NCBI GenBank assembly: GCA_032622095.1
Contig: CP136069.1
Coordinates: 63,844,819-63,908,818 of the forward strand
DNA length: 64,000 bases
DNA from: Siphonodentalium dalli
Taxonomy: Eukaryota > Mollusca > Scaphopoda > Gadilida > Siphonodentaliidae
Reading direction: 5' to 3'
In this document: positions 62,301 to 63,794 of the stretch, in pieces
How positions within the stretch are numbered: the first letter of the stretch is position 1
Layout: every line of letters begins with the position of its first letter
The notes under the pieces: generated by a model
The model's database searches: none
Told to the model about the DNA's origin: nothing
The model's input: only the letters and a program-made list of their open reading frames with translations
Translations under genes and position numbers: made by a program

Positions 62301-63322
62301 AAATTCTTGATATAGCTCGGCATGTCCAGCATGCGTTCAGCAGTATCAGCCGTCAGTCGTATGTTGTTGCTGTCCCACTCAACTGCACACGAATGCCACT
62401 CGCCATCATTGAATTTAGCTGAAGTTCGCAGTGTTTTCCTCAGCCGACTTCCTCCAACAGAAATGATAAACTGGATACTGTTTTCTGTAATAAAACAAGC
62501 GATTATCAGTAGGGGGGTGTACTTTTTAAACATTAGGATAGTGTTGAAATGATTTGTCGATTAGTAAACGAATTGTTCACCAAAAGTCAACTCCAGAATC
62601 TCAAGTCGATGAGTTGCATTAAATTGAGCTGTGCACTATGTTTTAATAAACCAACAACGTCAAGGACAGTGTTAAAATTTAAAACAAAAGCTGCGCTATT
62701 TAGTAGAATTACTTACAGAAACACCATTCATTTTCAGAATGAGGTCCCACCATCTGGGAACCTTATAGGAACCTATTCTGCTTAGGCCTCAACTTCTATG
62801 GGAGACCTGGGATAAGACAGAAGTTCCCCCAGCTGAAAGTGGTAATATGTTCACCCACTAGTCACCTCAATTATGCAATTTATCTTCTGCAAATTAGGGG
62901 ATTTAGAAACTGAACAGAAGGAAAAAAATTACTAAAAAAAATGTTAATTTGAGACAATAGATACTTCACAGAAGATGAGGCCTAAGCAGAATGAGGTCCA
63001 CAGATGGTGAATTTAGTGATGCTAGCCCATTGTGCGGGGTAGCATCACTAAATTCACCCTCTAGGGACATTATTCTAGAAATGACAGACACACTATTTCC
63101 AGGCTTGAATACAGGAAATCCTTAAAGCGTTACGTAACTTACCCCCTGTCATGATGATACTCATGTAGCTGTCAACCGTCTCCGACCCACTCTGATAGAC
63201 CAGAACACCAGTTTTCTGGAATGTCCGGAAACTAATATAAAAGTTCCCAGCAATCCATGGGAGCAGCGTGATGAGGGCGTCCACTCGGGTGAAGGTCACA
63301 GACTTCTTAGGGGCAAGATCAT
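2221..63322 (-). CDS. Neurexin/Caspr/axotactin-like LamG-EGF transmembrane receptor (gene span, 5' end outside window)
   Basis: I assembled twenty exons by hand from GT-AG borders; the codon phase matches at all 19 junctions. The order is LamG (exons at 63.2, 62.4, 60.0 kb), EGF (57.3), LamG (55.0, 51.6, 50.2), EGF (49.0), LamG (47.4, 36.2, 34.9, 29.4, 19.6), LamG end plus stalk (18.2, 17.0), membrane helix (14.1), cytoplasmic tail (13.6, 8.5, 7.4, 2.3). About 990 residues are visible. LamG/EGF ectodomains of this family act in cell adhesion and synapse or axon-glia contact at the cell surface. Strict LamG-EGF alternation without a fibrinogen-like segment differs from Caspr, and the lack of paired LamG domains differs from alpha-neurexin; axotactin is another candidate relative. 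I do not recognise the cytoplasmic tail. Start, signal peptide and possibly the true 3' end are not in view. Confidence 0.85.
2577..2760. mobile_element. Family B copy 2, one cassette
   Basis: Starts TTAACCCTTCCATGACTGGA and ends AAAAGGTTAA. Only one hairpin remains (about 2624-2715). Confidence 0.8.
3065..3315. mobile_element. Family B copy 3
   Basis: TTAA-flanked, with two hairpins separated by 'caatatttaccttgatcttg'. Typical full-length form. Confidence 0.83.
3402..3900. mobile_element. Family F repeat copy
   Basis: Two inner foldbacks built from 'gaggtccccagagggtgaat' type arms lie at 3449-3540 and 3770-3860. The ends carry 'cactgctta.gactgag' as a longer repeat. Confidence 0.7.
3918..4095. 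mobile_element. Family A foldback, variant subfamily
   Basis: Ends 'agtaatgcccgaagtatatg' (left) and a right end 'gggacattactg'. The arms are partly eroded at the centre. Confidence 0.78.
4261..4518. mobile_element. Family B copy 4
   Basis: Two hairpins. The right TTAA is intact; the left end has mutated to TTCAA. Confidence 0.8.
4555..4835. repeat. Dispersed repeat ending 'gacggacagatgcacaacag'
   Basis: It ends with 'ggacggacagatgcac', 'tatagccccc' and a T run, the same style of end as the array near 58730. Possibly a SINE-like or Helitron-like fragment; not classified. Confidence 0.4.
4836..5244. other. Intron, nothing recognised
   Basis: AT-rich single-copy-looking intron sequence. No exon-like stretch in phase. 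Confidence 0.4.
5245..5440. repeat. Family G dispersed repeat
   Basis: It has 'aaatgttcagatagtaagtt', 'gttgtctgctc', 'gaataatagaccattcca' and 'acttttataa' in the family order, with a short inverted repeat 'gttcagata...tatctgaac'. Confidence 0.65.
5457..5895. mobile_element. Family F repeat copy
   Basis: Ends 'caagtctgagttcagtgtg' and 'catgctgtaatcaggcttg', with two foldbacks inside (5488-5580, 5778-5862). Confidence 0.7.
6031..6275. mobile_element. Family B copy 5, reverse orientation
   Basis: TTAA-flanked; one of the two hairpins has lost part of an arm. Confidence 0.8.
6652..7051. mobile_element. Family C copy 1 (TTAA, two hairpin cassettes)
   Basis: Ends TTAACCCTTTACCCAACA. Two cassettes in inverted orientation (6683-6750 and 6830-6897) flank a central A/T block of about 80 bp. 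Confidence 0.87.
7326..7459 (-). CDS. Exon 19: cytoplasmic tail
   Basis: Acceptor CTTACAG, donor TAT/GTAAGT, phase 1 in and 0 out. It reads [20 protein letters not shown], then [20 protein letters not shown] and EKLSY. SP pairs make proline-directed phosphorylation plausible (inference). Confidence 0.77.
7625..7990. repeat. Tandem pair of about 170-bp mollusc-style repeat
   Basis: Two diverged copies, each with 'cgtaactcatgt', 'ggacagaac.catattcg', 'ctttagctgg' and 'gagttatc..tcggaaac'. The same style appears at 42070-42400. Repeats with such 'ataactc' words are frequent in bivalve and gastropod DNA (from memory). Confidence 0.6.
8470..8593 (-). CDS. Exon 18: cytoplasmic tail
   Basis: Acceptor TTTACAG, donor AGAG/GTGAGT, phase 0 in and 1 out. 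It reads [20 protein letters not shown], then [20 protein letters not shown]. The basic RKKQRPASS segment precedes a short acidic/charged helix-like stretch. No known tail motif is recognised. Confidence 0.78.
8692..9115. mobile_element. Family F copy, right end lost
   Basis: One complete foldback (8727-8822); the second is cut at about 9115. A family B remnant is inserted at 8855. Confidence 0.68.
8855..8930. mobile_element. Family B remnant inside family F
   Basis: Only both ends survive ('ttttcatgacta', 'aggaagctccagtcatgaaa'); the hairpins are deleted. Confidence 0.65.
9342..9692. repeat. Tandem repeat, 7 units of 50-54 bp
   Basis: Each unit contains 'gagggtccatgttataaaca', then 'agtatatgagccaatttt' and 'actgttac'. 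Units alternate between two sequence versions ('gaggatccatg' and 'gagggtccatg'), suggesting duplication of a two-unit block. Confidence 0.88.
9693..10222. other. Intron, nothing recognised
   Basis: A minus-strand open frame at 9754-10020 has no splice sites that fit the gene's phases and no domain; I regard it as chance. Confidence 0.4.
10223..10546. mobile_element. Family A foldback, multi-arm copy
   Basis: TA-flanked. One left arm faces three successive right arms, separated by 'cagtgaaagctttcc'-type units. Confidence 0.83.
10555..10740. repeat. Family G dispersed repeat
   Basis: 'agtagttatcccataggaa' to 'gagagtccatttagtaaaga'. The inverted-repeat middle is missing. Confidence 0.65.
10945..13092 (+). 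mobile_element. Tigger/pogo-like DNA transposon, internally deleted
   Basis: A 2.15-kb element flanked by TA, with terminal inverted repeats starting CAGTGAAAACTG (left) and CAGTGAAACCTG (right, reverse strand), plus related 'ACGACCA' subterminal repeats at both ends. It carries the transposase remnant at 11599-12535 and is inserted in a family P MITE, whose two halves flank it. Confidence 0.85.
11599..12535 (+). pseudogene. Tigger/pogo transposase remnant (DDE core deleted)
   Basis: The first frame begins [20 protein letters not shown] and has a CENP-B-like helix-turn-helix ([18 protein letters not shown]). After about 85 residues it runs, in another frame at about 11843, straight into [14 protein letters not shown], the motif that normally follows the second catalytic Asp of Tigger transposases. 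A third piece (12275-12535) carries the acidic, Ser-rich C-terminus ending [10 protein letters not shown]. Roughly the central 200-250 residues with the catalytic triad are missing, compared with the usual length of about 500 residues. Stops also separate the pieces, so no active enzyme can be made. Confidence 0.85.
13452..13549. mobile_element. Family A half-element
   Basis: Only the right arm is present, ending 'agggcattactg' next to TA. It lies less than 100 bp from exon 17. Confidence 0.75.
13569..13642 (-). CDS. Exon 17: cytoplasmic tail
   Basis: Acceptor TTCTAG, donor GTT/GTAAGT, 74 bp, phase 1 in and 0 out. In the phase set by exon 16 it reads [20 protein letters not shown] and then YASV. 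A longer open frame in the same DNA is out of phase and is rejected. Confidence 0.75.
13770..13875. mobile_element. Family A half-element
   Basis: Right arm from the loop ('tgagagctttccgatgaatc') to 'agggcattactg'-TA. Confidence 0.75.
14005..14223 (-). CDS. Exon 16: transmembrane helix and proximal cytoplasmic tail
   Basis: Acceptor ATTTCAG, donor ACTT/GTGAGT, phase 1 in and 1 out. The helix is about [20 protein letters not shown] and is followed by the basic stop [10 protein letters not shown], fixing a type I topology. The tail continues [20 protein letters not shown] and then [13 protein letters not shown]. Confidence 0.9.
14367..15529. mobile_element. Family P MITE, split by a second element
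   Basis: It starts AAAGGTACTCAATCCGATTA and ends 'gattgagtacctttaa'. The insert is 14481-15188. Confidence 0.78.
14481..15188. mobile_element. Non-autonomous DNA element inserted in family P copy
   Basis: It interrupts a P MITE between two copies of GATCA (14476-14480, 15189-15193). Ends CAGCAAATGTTT and CAGGGATGTTT (reverse strand) are similar. The interior has a direct duplication of about 130 bp (14612-14744 and 14745-14870, 'taatgagataatcct' in each). Part of it matches 52926-53190 inside another element. Confidence 0.6.
15849..16217. mobile_element. Family F remnant split by family A
   Basis: 'gcagaatgaggt' stands left of the A copy, and 'aattcaccctctggggacct' right of it. Confidence 0.6.
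15894..16106. mobile_element. Family A foldback, 213 bp, inside a family F remnant
   Basis: Near-perfect palindrome, TA on both sides. Family F sequence continues on either side. Confidence 0.85.
16675..16889. mobile_element. Family E: TTAA-flanked full palindrome, 215 bp
   Basis: Ends TTAACCCTTTCAGTGCCAAG, with the arms complementary almost to the centre (tagagctct... around 16781). Its outer 45 bp match family D, but the inside is different. Confidence 0.85.
16924..17095 (-). CDS. Exon 15: Pro/Thr-rich juxtamembrane stalk
   Basis: Acceptor GATTCAG, donor TAT/GTGAGT, phase 0 in and 1 out. It reads [20 protein letters not shown], a likely O-glycosylated stalk, as found before the membrane in neurexins. 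Its acceptor and first 22 bases are duplicated about 62 bp upstream (see findings). Confidence 0.85.
17590..17795. repeat. Family G dispersed repeat, reverse orientation
   Basis: 'ctaaatggattctcccactt' to 'atgttcagataataaattca'; a family A foldback follows directly. Confidence 0.65.
17799..18048. mobile_element. Family A foldback
   Basis: TA on both sides; the left arm end is partially repeated ('gtcggaaatatggattgttg' twice). Confidence 0.83.
18111..18301 (-). CDS. Exon 14: end of LamG domain 3 and start of stalk
   Basis: Acceptor TTCCAG, donor GAA/GTAAGT, phase 1 in and 0 out. It continues GCLS with [20 protein letters not shown] and later contains a single-cysteine segment, [11 protein letters not shown], then a His/Lys-rich stretch [13 protein letters not shown]. 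Confidence 0.85.
18338..18761. mobile_element. Family P MITE
   Basis: 424 bp between TTAA sites; ends 'gatcggatggagtaccttta'. It starts only 37 bp upstream, in gene direction, of exon 14's acceptor. Confidence 0.78.
18795..18875. mobile_element. Family F fragment
   Basis: Only 'ctctggggacctcattctgc' and the following end sequence remain. Confidence 0.55.
19546..19687 (-). CDS. Exon 13: LamG domain 3, C-terminal part
   Basis: Acceptor CTGACAG, donor CAA/GTAAGT, phase 0 in and 1 out. It reads [20 protein letters not shown] and then YGNFSGCLS; 'iqvGGf' and 'FsGCLs' are the closing LNS motifs. Two N-x-T/S sequons are present. Confidence 0.87.
19812..20050. repeat. Family G dispersed repeat
   Basis: Full-order copy from 'gagtagttatcctgtaggaa' to 'tttagtatagaaagggtta'. 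Confidence 0.7.
20667..21755. mobile_element. hAT-like non-autonomous element, 1089 bp
   Basis: Ends CAGAGCTGTTAAGTT and CAGACCTGTTAAGTT (reverse strand) are flanked by an exact 8-bp duplication TGTCACAC (20659-20666, 21756-21763). 'ctcacggatt' repeats are subterminal. The interior has two tandem-like repeats: 'gcctcattgatgaacat' (around 21063 and 21161) and 'gtactttcggtttc.cgcat' (around 21280 and 21460). No transposase ORF is seen. Confidence 0.85.
21764..23135. other. Intron, nothing recognised
   Basis: AT-rich. A hydrophobic open frame at 22134-22382 (minus) is low-complexity and unsupported. Confidence 0.4.
23136..23270. mobile_element. Family B copy, left end missing
   Basis: It begins inside the first hairpin and ends 'catcattaaagggttaa'. 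Confidence 0.72.
23271..23864. other. Intron with one imperfect palindrome
   Basis: 23541-23604 forms an inverted repeat (CATGTTCGTG and ATTTTCACTC with their complements). Otherwise nothing. Confidence 0.4.
23865..24255 (+). mobile_element. Second copy of the SINE-like repeat
   Basis: Homologous over about 390 bp to 38278-38690, sharing 'acacaagtgtgtgaactggt'. The B-box-like segment is deleted here. Both copies end with 'gggtgtg.aataaat'. Confidence 0.5.
24256..25241. other. Intron, nothing recognised
   Basis: AT-rich unique-looking sequence without exon-like segments. Confidence 0.4.
25242..25454. mobile_element. Family A foldback, 213 bp, near-consensus
   Basis: TA on both sides; arms match almost completely around the centre 'agctctcactgagagct'. 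Good reference copy. Confidence 0.87.
25557..25821. mobile_element. Family B copy
   Basis: Two hairpins and TTAA on both sides. It lies about 100 bp from a family A foldback. Confidence 0.82.
25822..26855. other. Intron, nothing recognised
   Basis: The open frame at 26066-26338 is Ile/Leu/Lys-rich, without any domain or fitting splice sites. Confidence 0.4.
26856..27098. mobile_element. Family B copy, reverse orientation
   Basis: TTAA on both sides, with diverged hairpins. Its right TTAA is also the left TTAA of the family I copy. Confidence 0.78.
27095..27345. mobile_element. Family I copy, right end lost
   Basis: It matches the left three quarters of 43399-43733 ('gaaaggctattatc', 'catacactgttt'). 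Its TTAA is shared with the end of the adjacent family B copy. Confidence 0.65.
27748..28136. mobile_element. Family C copy 2
   Basis: Nearly identical to 6652-7051, including 'aagtgttaaaaaa' in the centre. Both TTAA ends are intact. Confidence 0.87.
28137..29414. other. Intron with a 63-bp hairpin
   Basis: 28559-28621 begins GACTCTGTTTTTAT and ends with its complement. The rest is AT-rich without signals. Confidence 0.4.
29415..29462 (-). CDS. Exon 12: 48-bp symmetric cassette-like microexon in LamG domain 3
   Basis: Acceptor TTAACAG, donor GTGAGT, exactly 16 codons, phase 0 at both ends. It encodes [16 protein letters not shown], a polar, Ser/Asp-rich loop insert. Without it the neighbours join as [13 protein letters not shown], which gives a regular LNS strand. 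It may be alternatively spliced, like neurexin splice inserts. Confidence 0.75.
29537..29740. mobile_element. Family A foldback
   Basis: Arms diverged and one 9-bp arm deletion. It starts about 75 bp upstream, in gene direction, of the 48-bp cassette exon. Confidence 0.8.
29866..29925. mobile_element. Family F fragment
   Basis: Only the terminal 'caagccttgaaatagtgtgt' and the start of the first arm remain. Confidence 0.6.
30011..30221. mobile_element. Family A foldback
   Basis: TA on both sides; centre 'agctctccccgagagct'. Confidence 0.83.
30222..31180. other. Intron with a short hairpin
   Basis: 31088-31145 is an imperfect inverted repeat ('ccagtaaatta' / 'taatttactgg'). Nothing else is recognised. 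Confidence 0.4.
31181..31390. mobile_element. Family A foldback
   Basis: TA on both sides; the arms carry several mismatches, so this is an older copy. Confidence 0.82.
31391..34305. other. Longest repeat-poor stretch (intron)
   Basis: About 2.9 kb without any of the dispersed families, apart from a small tandem repeat at 32090. No in-phase exon was found on the minus strand. Worth an eye for conserved non-coding DNA. Confidence 0.4.
32090..32190. repeat. Short tandem repeat, unit about 33 bp
   Basis: Three imperfect copies of 'attctgatgtgtttat' with 'gtgattagttatc'-like spacers. Confidence 0.65.
34306..34566. mobile_element. Family D copy 1 (TTAA, one hairpin cassette)
   Basis: Ends TTAACCCTTTGAGTGCC on both sides. 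The left part 'atttttgtatcaacccata' is shared with family E, then comes the hairpin cassette (34346-34423) shared with B and C, then an A/T tail. Confidence 0.85.
34890..34975 (-). CDS. Exon 11: LamG domain 3, third part
   Basis: Acceptor TTTCAG, donor GTAAGT, 86 bp, phase 1 in and 0 out. It reads [20 protein letters not shown] and then HILT; '[13 protein letters not shown]' corresponds to the NDG-x-x-H strand of neurexin-type LNS domains. Confidence 0.85.
34976..35525. other. Intron, possible decayed repeat
   Basis: 35059-35180 has 'cgaatattcgagattcg' words like the ends of some hAT elements; too weak to classify. Confidence 0.3.
35526..35970. mobile_element. Family P MITE, intact, 445 bp
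   Basis: Ends TTAAAGGTACTCAATCTGAT and TTAAAGGTACTCAATCCGAT (reverse strand). TTAA at both ends points to a piggyBac-type target. Best reference copy for the family. Confidence 0.83.
36197..36273 (-). CDS. Exon 10: LamG domain 3, second part
   Basis: Acceptor TTTGCAG, donor GTGAGT, 77 bp, phase 2 in and 1 out. It reads [20 protein letters not shown] followed by LGYGI, a pair of LNS beta strands. The intron upstream is about 11 kb and holds the large minisatellite and TTAA elements. Confidence 0.82.
36526..36726. mobile_element. Family A foldback, variant subfamily
   Basis: The right end 'ggcatcactg' follows 'gggccatatacttc', the variant ending also seen at 43030. Confidence 0.8.
36727..38277. 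other. Intron around a family A copy, otherwise unremarkable
   Basis: 37803-37860 has a 31-bp direct repeat ('gacctatttcaaacattata' twice). No gene. Confidence 0.4.
37426..37638. mobile_element. Family A foldback, near-consensus
   Basis: 213 bp with well matched arms; TA on the left, and the right border reads 'actcta'. Confidence 0.84.
38278..38690 (+). mobile_element. Possible tRNA-derived SINE
   Basis: It has 'tgtgaactggttaacg' (A-box-like) and 'ggttcgagttttacc' (B-box-like) about 50 bp apart, followed by a tail shared with the copy at 23865-24255 ('aacattaacatg', 'ttctgttaca', 'aataggtt'). RNA polymerase III origin is an inference. Confidence 0.45.
38809..39012. mobile_element. Family A foldback
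   Basis: Both arms present; a few bases are deleted in the right arm ('atttcctgaaaaat'). Confidence 0.82.
39361..41081. mobile_element. CCTTGG-rich foldback-like element with internal minisatellite
   Basis: Ends TACCCTTGCAAAAAG and TCACCCTTGCCAAAA (reverse strand) are similar. Both arms are saturated with CCAAGG/CCTTGG and AAGCTT words (39362-39760, 40870-41070). The middle 39780-40360 is ordinary AT-rich DNA, and 40360-40880 is a tandem array. No ORF is credible. Confidence 0.6.
40360..40880. repeat. Minisatellite, unit about 43 bp
   Basis: Direct repeats of a unit built from 'gcaaccttggtaaagct' followed by 'cggtaaagctaggct'. About a dozen imperfect units are visible; some are shortened by one half-unit. 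Confidence 0.85.
41082..41784. other. Intron, nothing recognised
   Basis: AT-rich; no in-phase exon or family repeat. Confidence 0.4.
41785..41932. mobile_element. Family A foldback, right arm lost at a C run
   Basis: Left arm and loop are intact; the right arm breaks off at 'caagccata' and passes into a C homopolymer (41933-41949). Confidence 0.8.
42070..42400. repeat. Tandem pair of dispersed repeat ('aactc..caaaatgactcc')
   Basis: Two copies, at about 42130-42200 and 42310-42380, share 'tatgtc.gaaaa.gg' and 'caaaatgactcc.actg'. It is a diverged dispersed repeat with no ORF. Confidence 0.55.
42715..42950. repeat. Family G dispersed repeat
   Basis: It contains the inverted repeat 'gttcagataata' / 'tattatctgaac' around a 'gttcaacaaag' loop. 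Confidence 0.7.
43030..43243. mobile_element. Family A foldback, variant subfamily
   Basis: TA on both sides; subterminal 'gggtcatatactttgggc' differs from the main family. Confidence 0.82.
43399..43733. mobile_element. TTAA-flanked element, family I
   Basis: Ends TTAACTTCTTCGCTGCT and TTAACCTCTTTGCTGCT (reverse strand), followed by ATGACGT-type repeats on both sides. 335 bp, no ORF. Confidence 0.75.
43930..44336. mobile_element. Family F copy
   Basis: Left end 'caagcccagaaatagtgtgt'. Two foldbacks, at 43961-44056 and 44253-44334. Confidence 0.7.
44511..45531. mobile_element. TTAA-flanked element, 1.0 kb (piggyBac-like ends)
   Basis: Ends TTAACCCTTTGAACCCTGGCT and TTAACCCTTTGAACCCGGCT (reverse strand). 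Subterminal palindromes are CTGGGCTCCCAG near the left end, and GGCCGGAAAACCGGCC (45453-45468) and an imperfect copy (45496-45511) near the right end. No transposase. Confidence 0.8.
45594..45903 (-). pseudogene. 3' tail of a non-LTR retrotransposon reverse-transcriptase ORF
   Basis: The minus strand reads [20 protein letters not shown], then after a frame change [14 protein letters not shown] and [20 protein letters not shown], ending LKTHIFRIA and a stop. These are the standard C-terminal landmarks ('H.tPvL..lHWLP', 'aPsYLaeli', 'fs..gp.lWN.LP...r') of Jockey/CR1-type ORF2 proteins. The usual 'lLlTYKalnGla' segment is lost at the frame change. The 5' part is absent, as expected from truncated integration. 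Confidence 0.8.
45904..46244. other. Intron, nothing recognised
   Basis: 46090-46170 has repeated 'ttggccaaa' words; otherwise plain. Confidence 0.35.
46245..46587. mobile_element. Family B composite (two 5' ends)
   Basis: A first start at 46245 breaks off in a hairpin; a second start, 'ttaaccccttcgggagct', follows at 46337 and runs to an intact right TTAA. Confidence 0.75.
46812..47184. mobile_element. PIF/Harbinger-like MITE
   Basis: Inverted ends GGCGACACCAATTTTTAAG continue to at least 30 bp (through TCTGGTTTAC), flanked by TAA on both sides. A 3-bp TAA duplication is typical of PIF/Harbinger. The interior is low-complexity, including G and C runs around 47090-47125. Confidence 0.7.
47359..47524 (-). 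CDS. Exon 9: LamG domain 3, first part
   Basis: Acceptor CTTGTAG, donor CCAG/GTAAGC, phase 1 in and 2 out. It reads [20 protein letters not shown] and [20 protein letters not shown], like the start of the last LNS domain of neurexins. Skipping the donor would hit TAA in the GTAAGC itself, so the donor choice is firm. Confidence 0.83.
47570..47785. repeat. Family G dispersed repeat
   Basis: 'cccttaggaaatgttcatat' to 'tttagtatagaaaggttta'. It lies just upstream, in gene direction, of exon 9. Confidence 0.7.
47849..48847. mobile_element. Family B copy split by the element at 48072-48811
   Basis: The left part is 47849-48071, the right part 48812-48847. Both outer TTAA ends are intact. Confidence 0.85.
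48072..48811. mobile_element. TTAA-flanked element, 0.74 kb, inserted in a family B copy
   Basis: Ends TTAACTCTTTCGATGCCA and TTAACTCTTTCGCTGCCA (reverse strand). Palindromes CTCGCATAAATGCGAG (48092-48107) and CGCATTTATGCG (48129-48140) lie just inside the left end. Removing it with one TTAA restores 'ggatctttaatgctgcacc' of family B. Confidence 0.88.
48902..49039 (-). CDS. Exon 8: EGF-like domain 2
   Basis: Acceptor TCTGCAG, donor TCG/GTAAGT, phase 1 in and 1 out. It reads [17 protein letters not shown] and [15 protein letters not shown], with the same seven-cysteine layout as EGF 1. The 3' half of the exon is duplicated at 64-bp period into the intron just past the donor (see findings). 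Confidence 0.88.
49185..49584. mobile_element. Family C copy 3, reverse orientation
   Basis: Both TTAA ends and both cassettes are intact. It starts about 145 bp upstream (in gene direction) of the EGF 2 exon. Confidence 0.87.
50140..50310 (-). CDS. Exon 7: LamG domain 2, C-terminal part
   Basis: Acceptor TTTATAG, donor CAG/GTTAGT, phase 1 in and 1 out. It contains [15 protein letters not shown] ('vwvGG') and [20 protein letters not shown], the closing '[11 protein letters not shown]' motif that supplies the domain's cysteine. Confidence 0.88.
50515..51150. repeat. Family G repeat split by family C copy 4
   Basis: G sequence at 50515-50611 continues at 51075-51150 once the TTAA insertion is removed. 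Confidence 0.72.
50612..51074. mobile_element. Family C copy 4, inserted in family G
   Basis: Both TTAA ends and both cassettes are present. The central A/T block is expanded by internal duplication. Family G sequence continues on both sides (50515-50611, 51075-51150). Confidence 0.87.
51187..51424. mobile_element. Family A foldback with extra arm piece
   Basis: TA on both sides; an extra 'aaatatggcttgttggcatt' sits at the loop. Confidence 0.82.
51483..51644 (-). CDS. Exon 6: LamG domain 2, middle
   Basis: Acceptor TTTGCAG, donor GTTAGT, phase 1 in and 1 out. It starts [15 protein letters not shown], matching the 'lndGeWh.v.v.r' strand, and ends [11 protein letters not shown] truncated family A foldback (51687-51830) sits only about 43 bp upstream of the acceptor. 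Confidence 0.87.
51687..51830. mobile_element. Family A foldback, left arm deleted
   Basis: Left 35 bp and the complete right arm remain, TA on both sides. It lies close to the acceptor of exon 6. Confidence 0.78.
52008..53581. mobile_element. TTAA-flanked element H, 1.57 kb, with four 18-bp palindromes
   Basis: Ends TTAACACGTTGAGTGCC on both sides. The palindrome CTACGAGATAACTCGTAG occurs at 52162, 53505 and 53546, and a near-identical one at 52226. So there are two near each end. 52926-53190 resembles part of the element at 14481. No transposase is seen. Confidence 0.85.
53965..54197. mobile_element. Family B copy, reverse orientation
   Basis: TTAA on both sides; one hairpin is shortened. 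Confidence 0.8.
54245..54650. mobile_element. Family F copy
   Basis: Two foldbacks (54268-54352, 54555-54645). The ends are eroded. Confidence 0.7.
54852..55103 (-). CDS. Exon 5: LamG domain 2, first part
   Basis: Acceptor TTTGCAG, donor GTGAGT, phase 1 in and 1 out. It reads [20 protein letters not shown] and then [18 protein letters not shown], the canonical LNS strands 'lsFrTf..dGlLlY' and 'fl.v.l..g.l.v.y'. The donor lies next to an A/T-rich intron. Confidence 0.9.
55125..55740. repeat. Two family G pieces around a family F copy
   Basis: 55130-55219 and 55628-55735 both contain 'tacattggaat.gtctatt' and 'ggggtgttcag'. The G segment is thus duplicated on either side of F. Confidence 0.6.
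55220..55627. mobile_element. Family F copy with both ends
   Basis: Ends CAAGCCTGGATATAGTGTGT and CAAGCCTGGAAATAGAGTGT (reverse strand). Flanked on both sides by family G sequence. Confidence 0.75.
55741..56246. other. Intron, nothing recognised
   Basis: AT-rich; 55910-56010 and 56130-56220 contain related inverted segments ('acatattttgttcttattcc'). Confidence 0.4.
56247..56510. mobile_element. Family D copy 2, right end decayed
   Basis: Same order as 34306-34566, with cassette at about 56299-56367. The right end reads 'ggcactgaataatg', so the terminal TTAA is lost. Confidence 0.8.
56512..56595. repeat. Family G fragment
   Basis: 'gaaatgttcagataattagt' and 'gtcgtctgcttatattacct' remain. 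Confidence 0.55.
56803..57048. mobile_element. TTAA-flanked element, 246 bp
   Basis: Ends TTAACACTTTGGCGGGTCGG and TTAACCCTTTGTCGGGTAGA (reverse strand). Non-coding. Confidence 0.65.
57214..57356 (-). CDS. Exon 4: EGF-like domain 1
   Basis: Acceptor CTTCCAG, donor CAG/GTCAGT, phase 2 in and 1 out. Cysteine pattern C-x3-C-x4-C-x5-C-x8-C-x-C-x10-C with NPCHHGGSC and YTCTC. The first cysteine is additional to the six of EGF and probably pairs with the LamG cysteine upstream. No calcium-binding DxDE motif is seen. Confidence 0.9.
57631..57879. mobile_element. Family D copy 3, reverse orientation
   Basis: It starts TTAACCCTTTGAGTGCC; the cassette is at 57764-57830. The distal end is 'aaagggataac', one change from TTAA. 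Confidence 0.8.
57885..58745. repeat. Tandem array of about 300-bp repeat ('gaccttgacctttgac')
   Basis: Three copies, each with 'tttgacaaa', 'cacacata', 'caccgtcacccttaggttaa' and 'ccatcacg.cttgt', starting near 57890, 58200 and 58550. The array ends with 'gacggacggacagacagaa'. Non-coding. Confidence 0.75.
58746..59586. other. Intron, nothing recognised
   Basis: AT-rich; open frames are short and have no domains. Confidence 0.4.
59587..59675. mobile_element. 89-bp TTAA miniature related to element H
   Basis: Ends TTAACACGTTGACTGCC and TTAACACGTTCACTGCC (reverse strand), one to two bases from element H. The inside carries 'agttatctcgta', which is half of the H palindrome. It looks like an extreme internal deletion of H. 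Confidence 0.75.
59936..60040 (-). CDS. Exon 3: LamG domain 1, C-terminal part
   Basis: Acceptor CTTTCAG, donor AAG/GTGATT, phase 2 in and 2 out. It reads [20 protein letters not shown]; '[10 protein letters not shown]' is the conserved closing motif of LamG domains. No other ORF covers this exon. Confidence 0.85.
60467..60653. mobile_element. Family A foldback, loop region shortened
   Basis: TA on both sides; the left arm lacks the 'tatggcttgttgccat' part. Confidence 0.82.
60654..62255. other. Intron with a G homopolymer
   Basis: 61501-61520 is almost pure G. 61115 may start a TTAA element. No exon in the needed phase. Confidence 0.4.
61115..61200 (+). mobile_element. Possible left end of another TTAA element
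   Basis: It begins TTAACTCATTCAGTACC, followed by the palindrome-like GTCTCCTGGTGGGGAC, as in the other elements of this group. No matching right end was found. Confidence 0.35.
62256..62484 (-). CDS. Exon 2: LamG domain 1, middle
   Basis: Acceptor ATTACAG, donor GTAAGA, phase 1 in and 2 out. It contains [20 protein letters not shown], the 'NDGeWH' strand signature of LamG, and then [11 protein letters not shown], the 'lylGG' strand. The exon lies between unrelated AT-rich intron sequence. Confidence 0.87.
62735..63106. mobile_element. Family F copy next to exon 1
   Basis: The right end is 'cacactatttccaggcttg'; the first foldback is damaged. It ends 37 bp from the LamG exon donor at 63143. 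Confidence 0.72.
63143..63322 (-). CDS. Exon 1 in window: LamG domain 1, first part
   Basis: Acceptor TTTCAG, donor GTAAGT, entered and left in phase 1. It reads [20 protein letters not shown] and then [20 protein letters not shown], the typical LNS opening 'isFrTf..GvLvY'. The exon entering this one must lie beyond 64000. Confidence 0.85.
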
Positions 63323-63794
63323 CTGAAATATATGAATAACGCTAAGTCAGGCATACAGAATTTGTTAACTTTTTAGATGTATTTATGGTTCCAGACTTTC
63401 AGTTACAACAACAACATCAAATTATAATTTGGCATCCCTTATCGCTTCTATTCACTGAAACAAATATTAATTAAAAATTCAAAAAATAATTATTGGTGTC
63501 CCTGTAGATAAAATTTAATATCAAACAAGATCGTGTCTTCCAGGTGGACCATCTCATTCCAAACATGTTATTTTATACACTAAAATACTTATAAGAGGTA
63601 AAATAGGTTTAATGAAGATTGGTCTGGAACCCTGAATAGAAATTTAAATATTTATGGGAAAAAAATTACTTTTCAGTTTATTTTTGTACAAACTGAAGAA
63701 ACATGAGCTTCGAATTACCAGGATTTGAGACAGCGCCGAATTGATTTTATAGATCCTAATCAATACTTCAATCCCCTTCACAGACACAAACTGT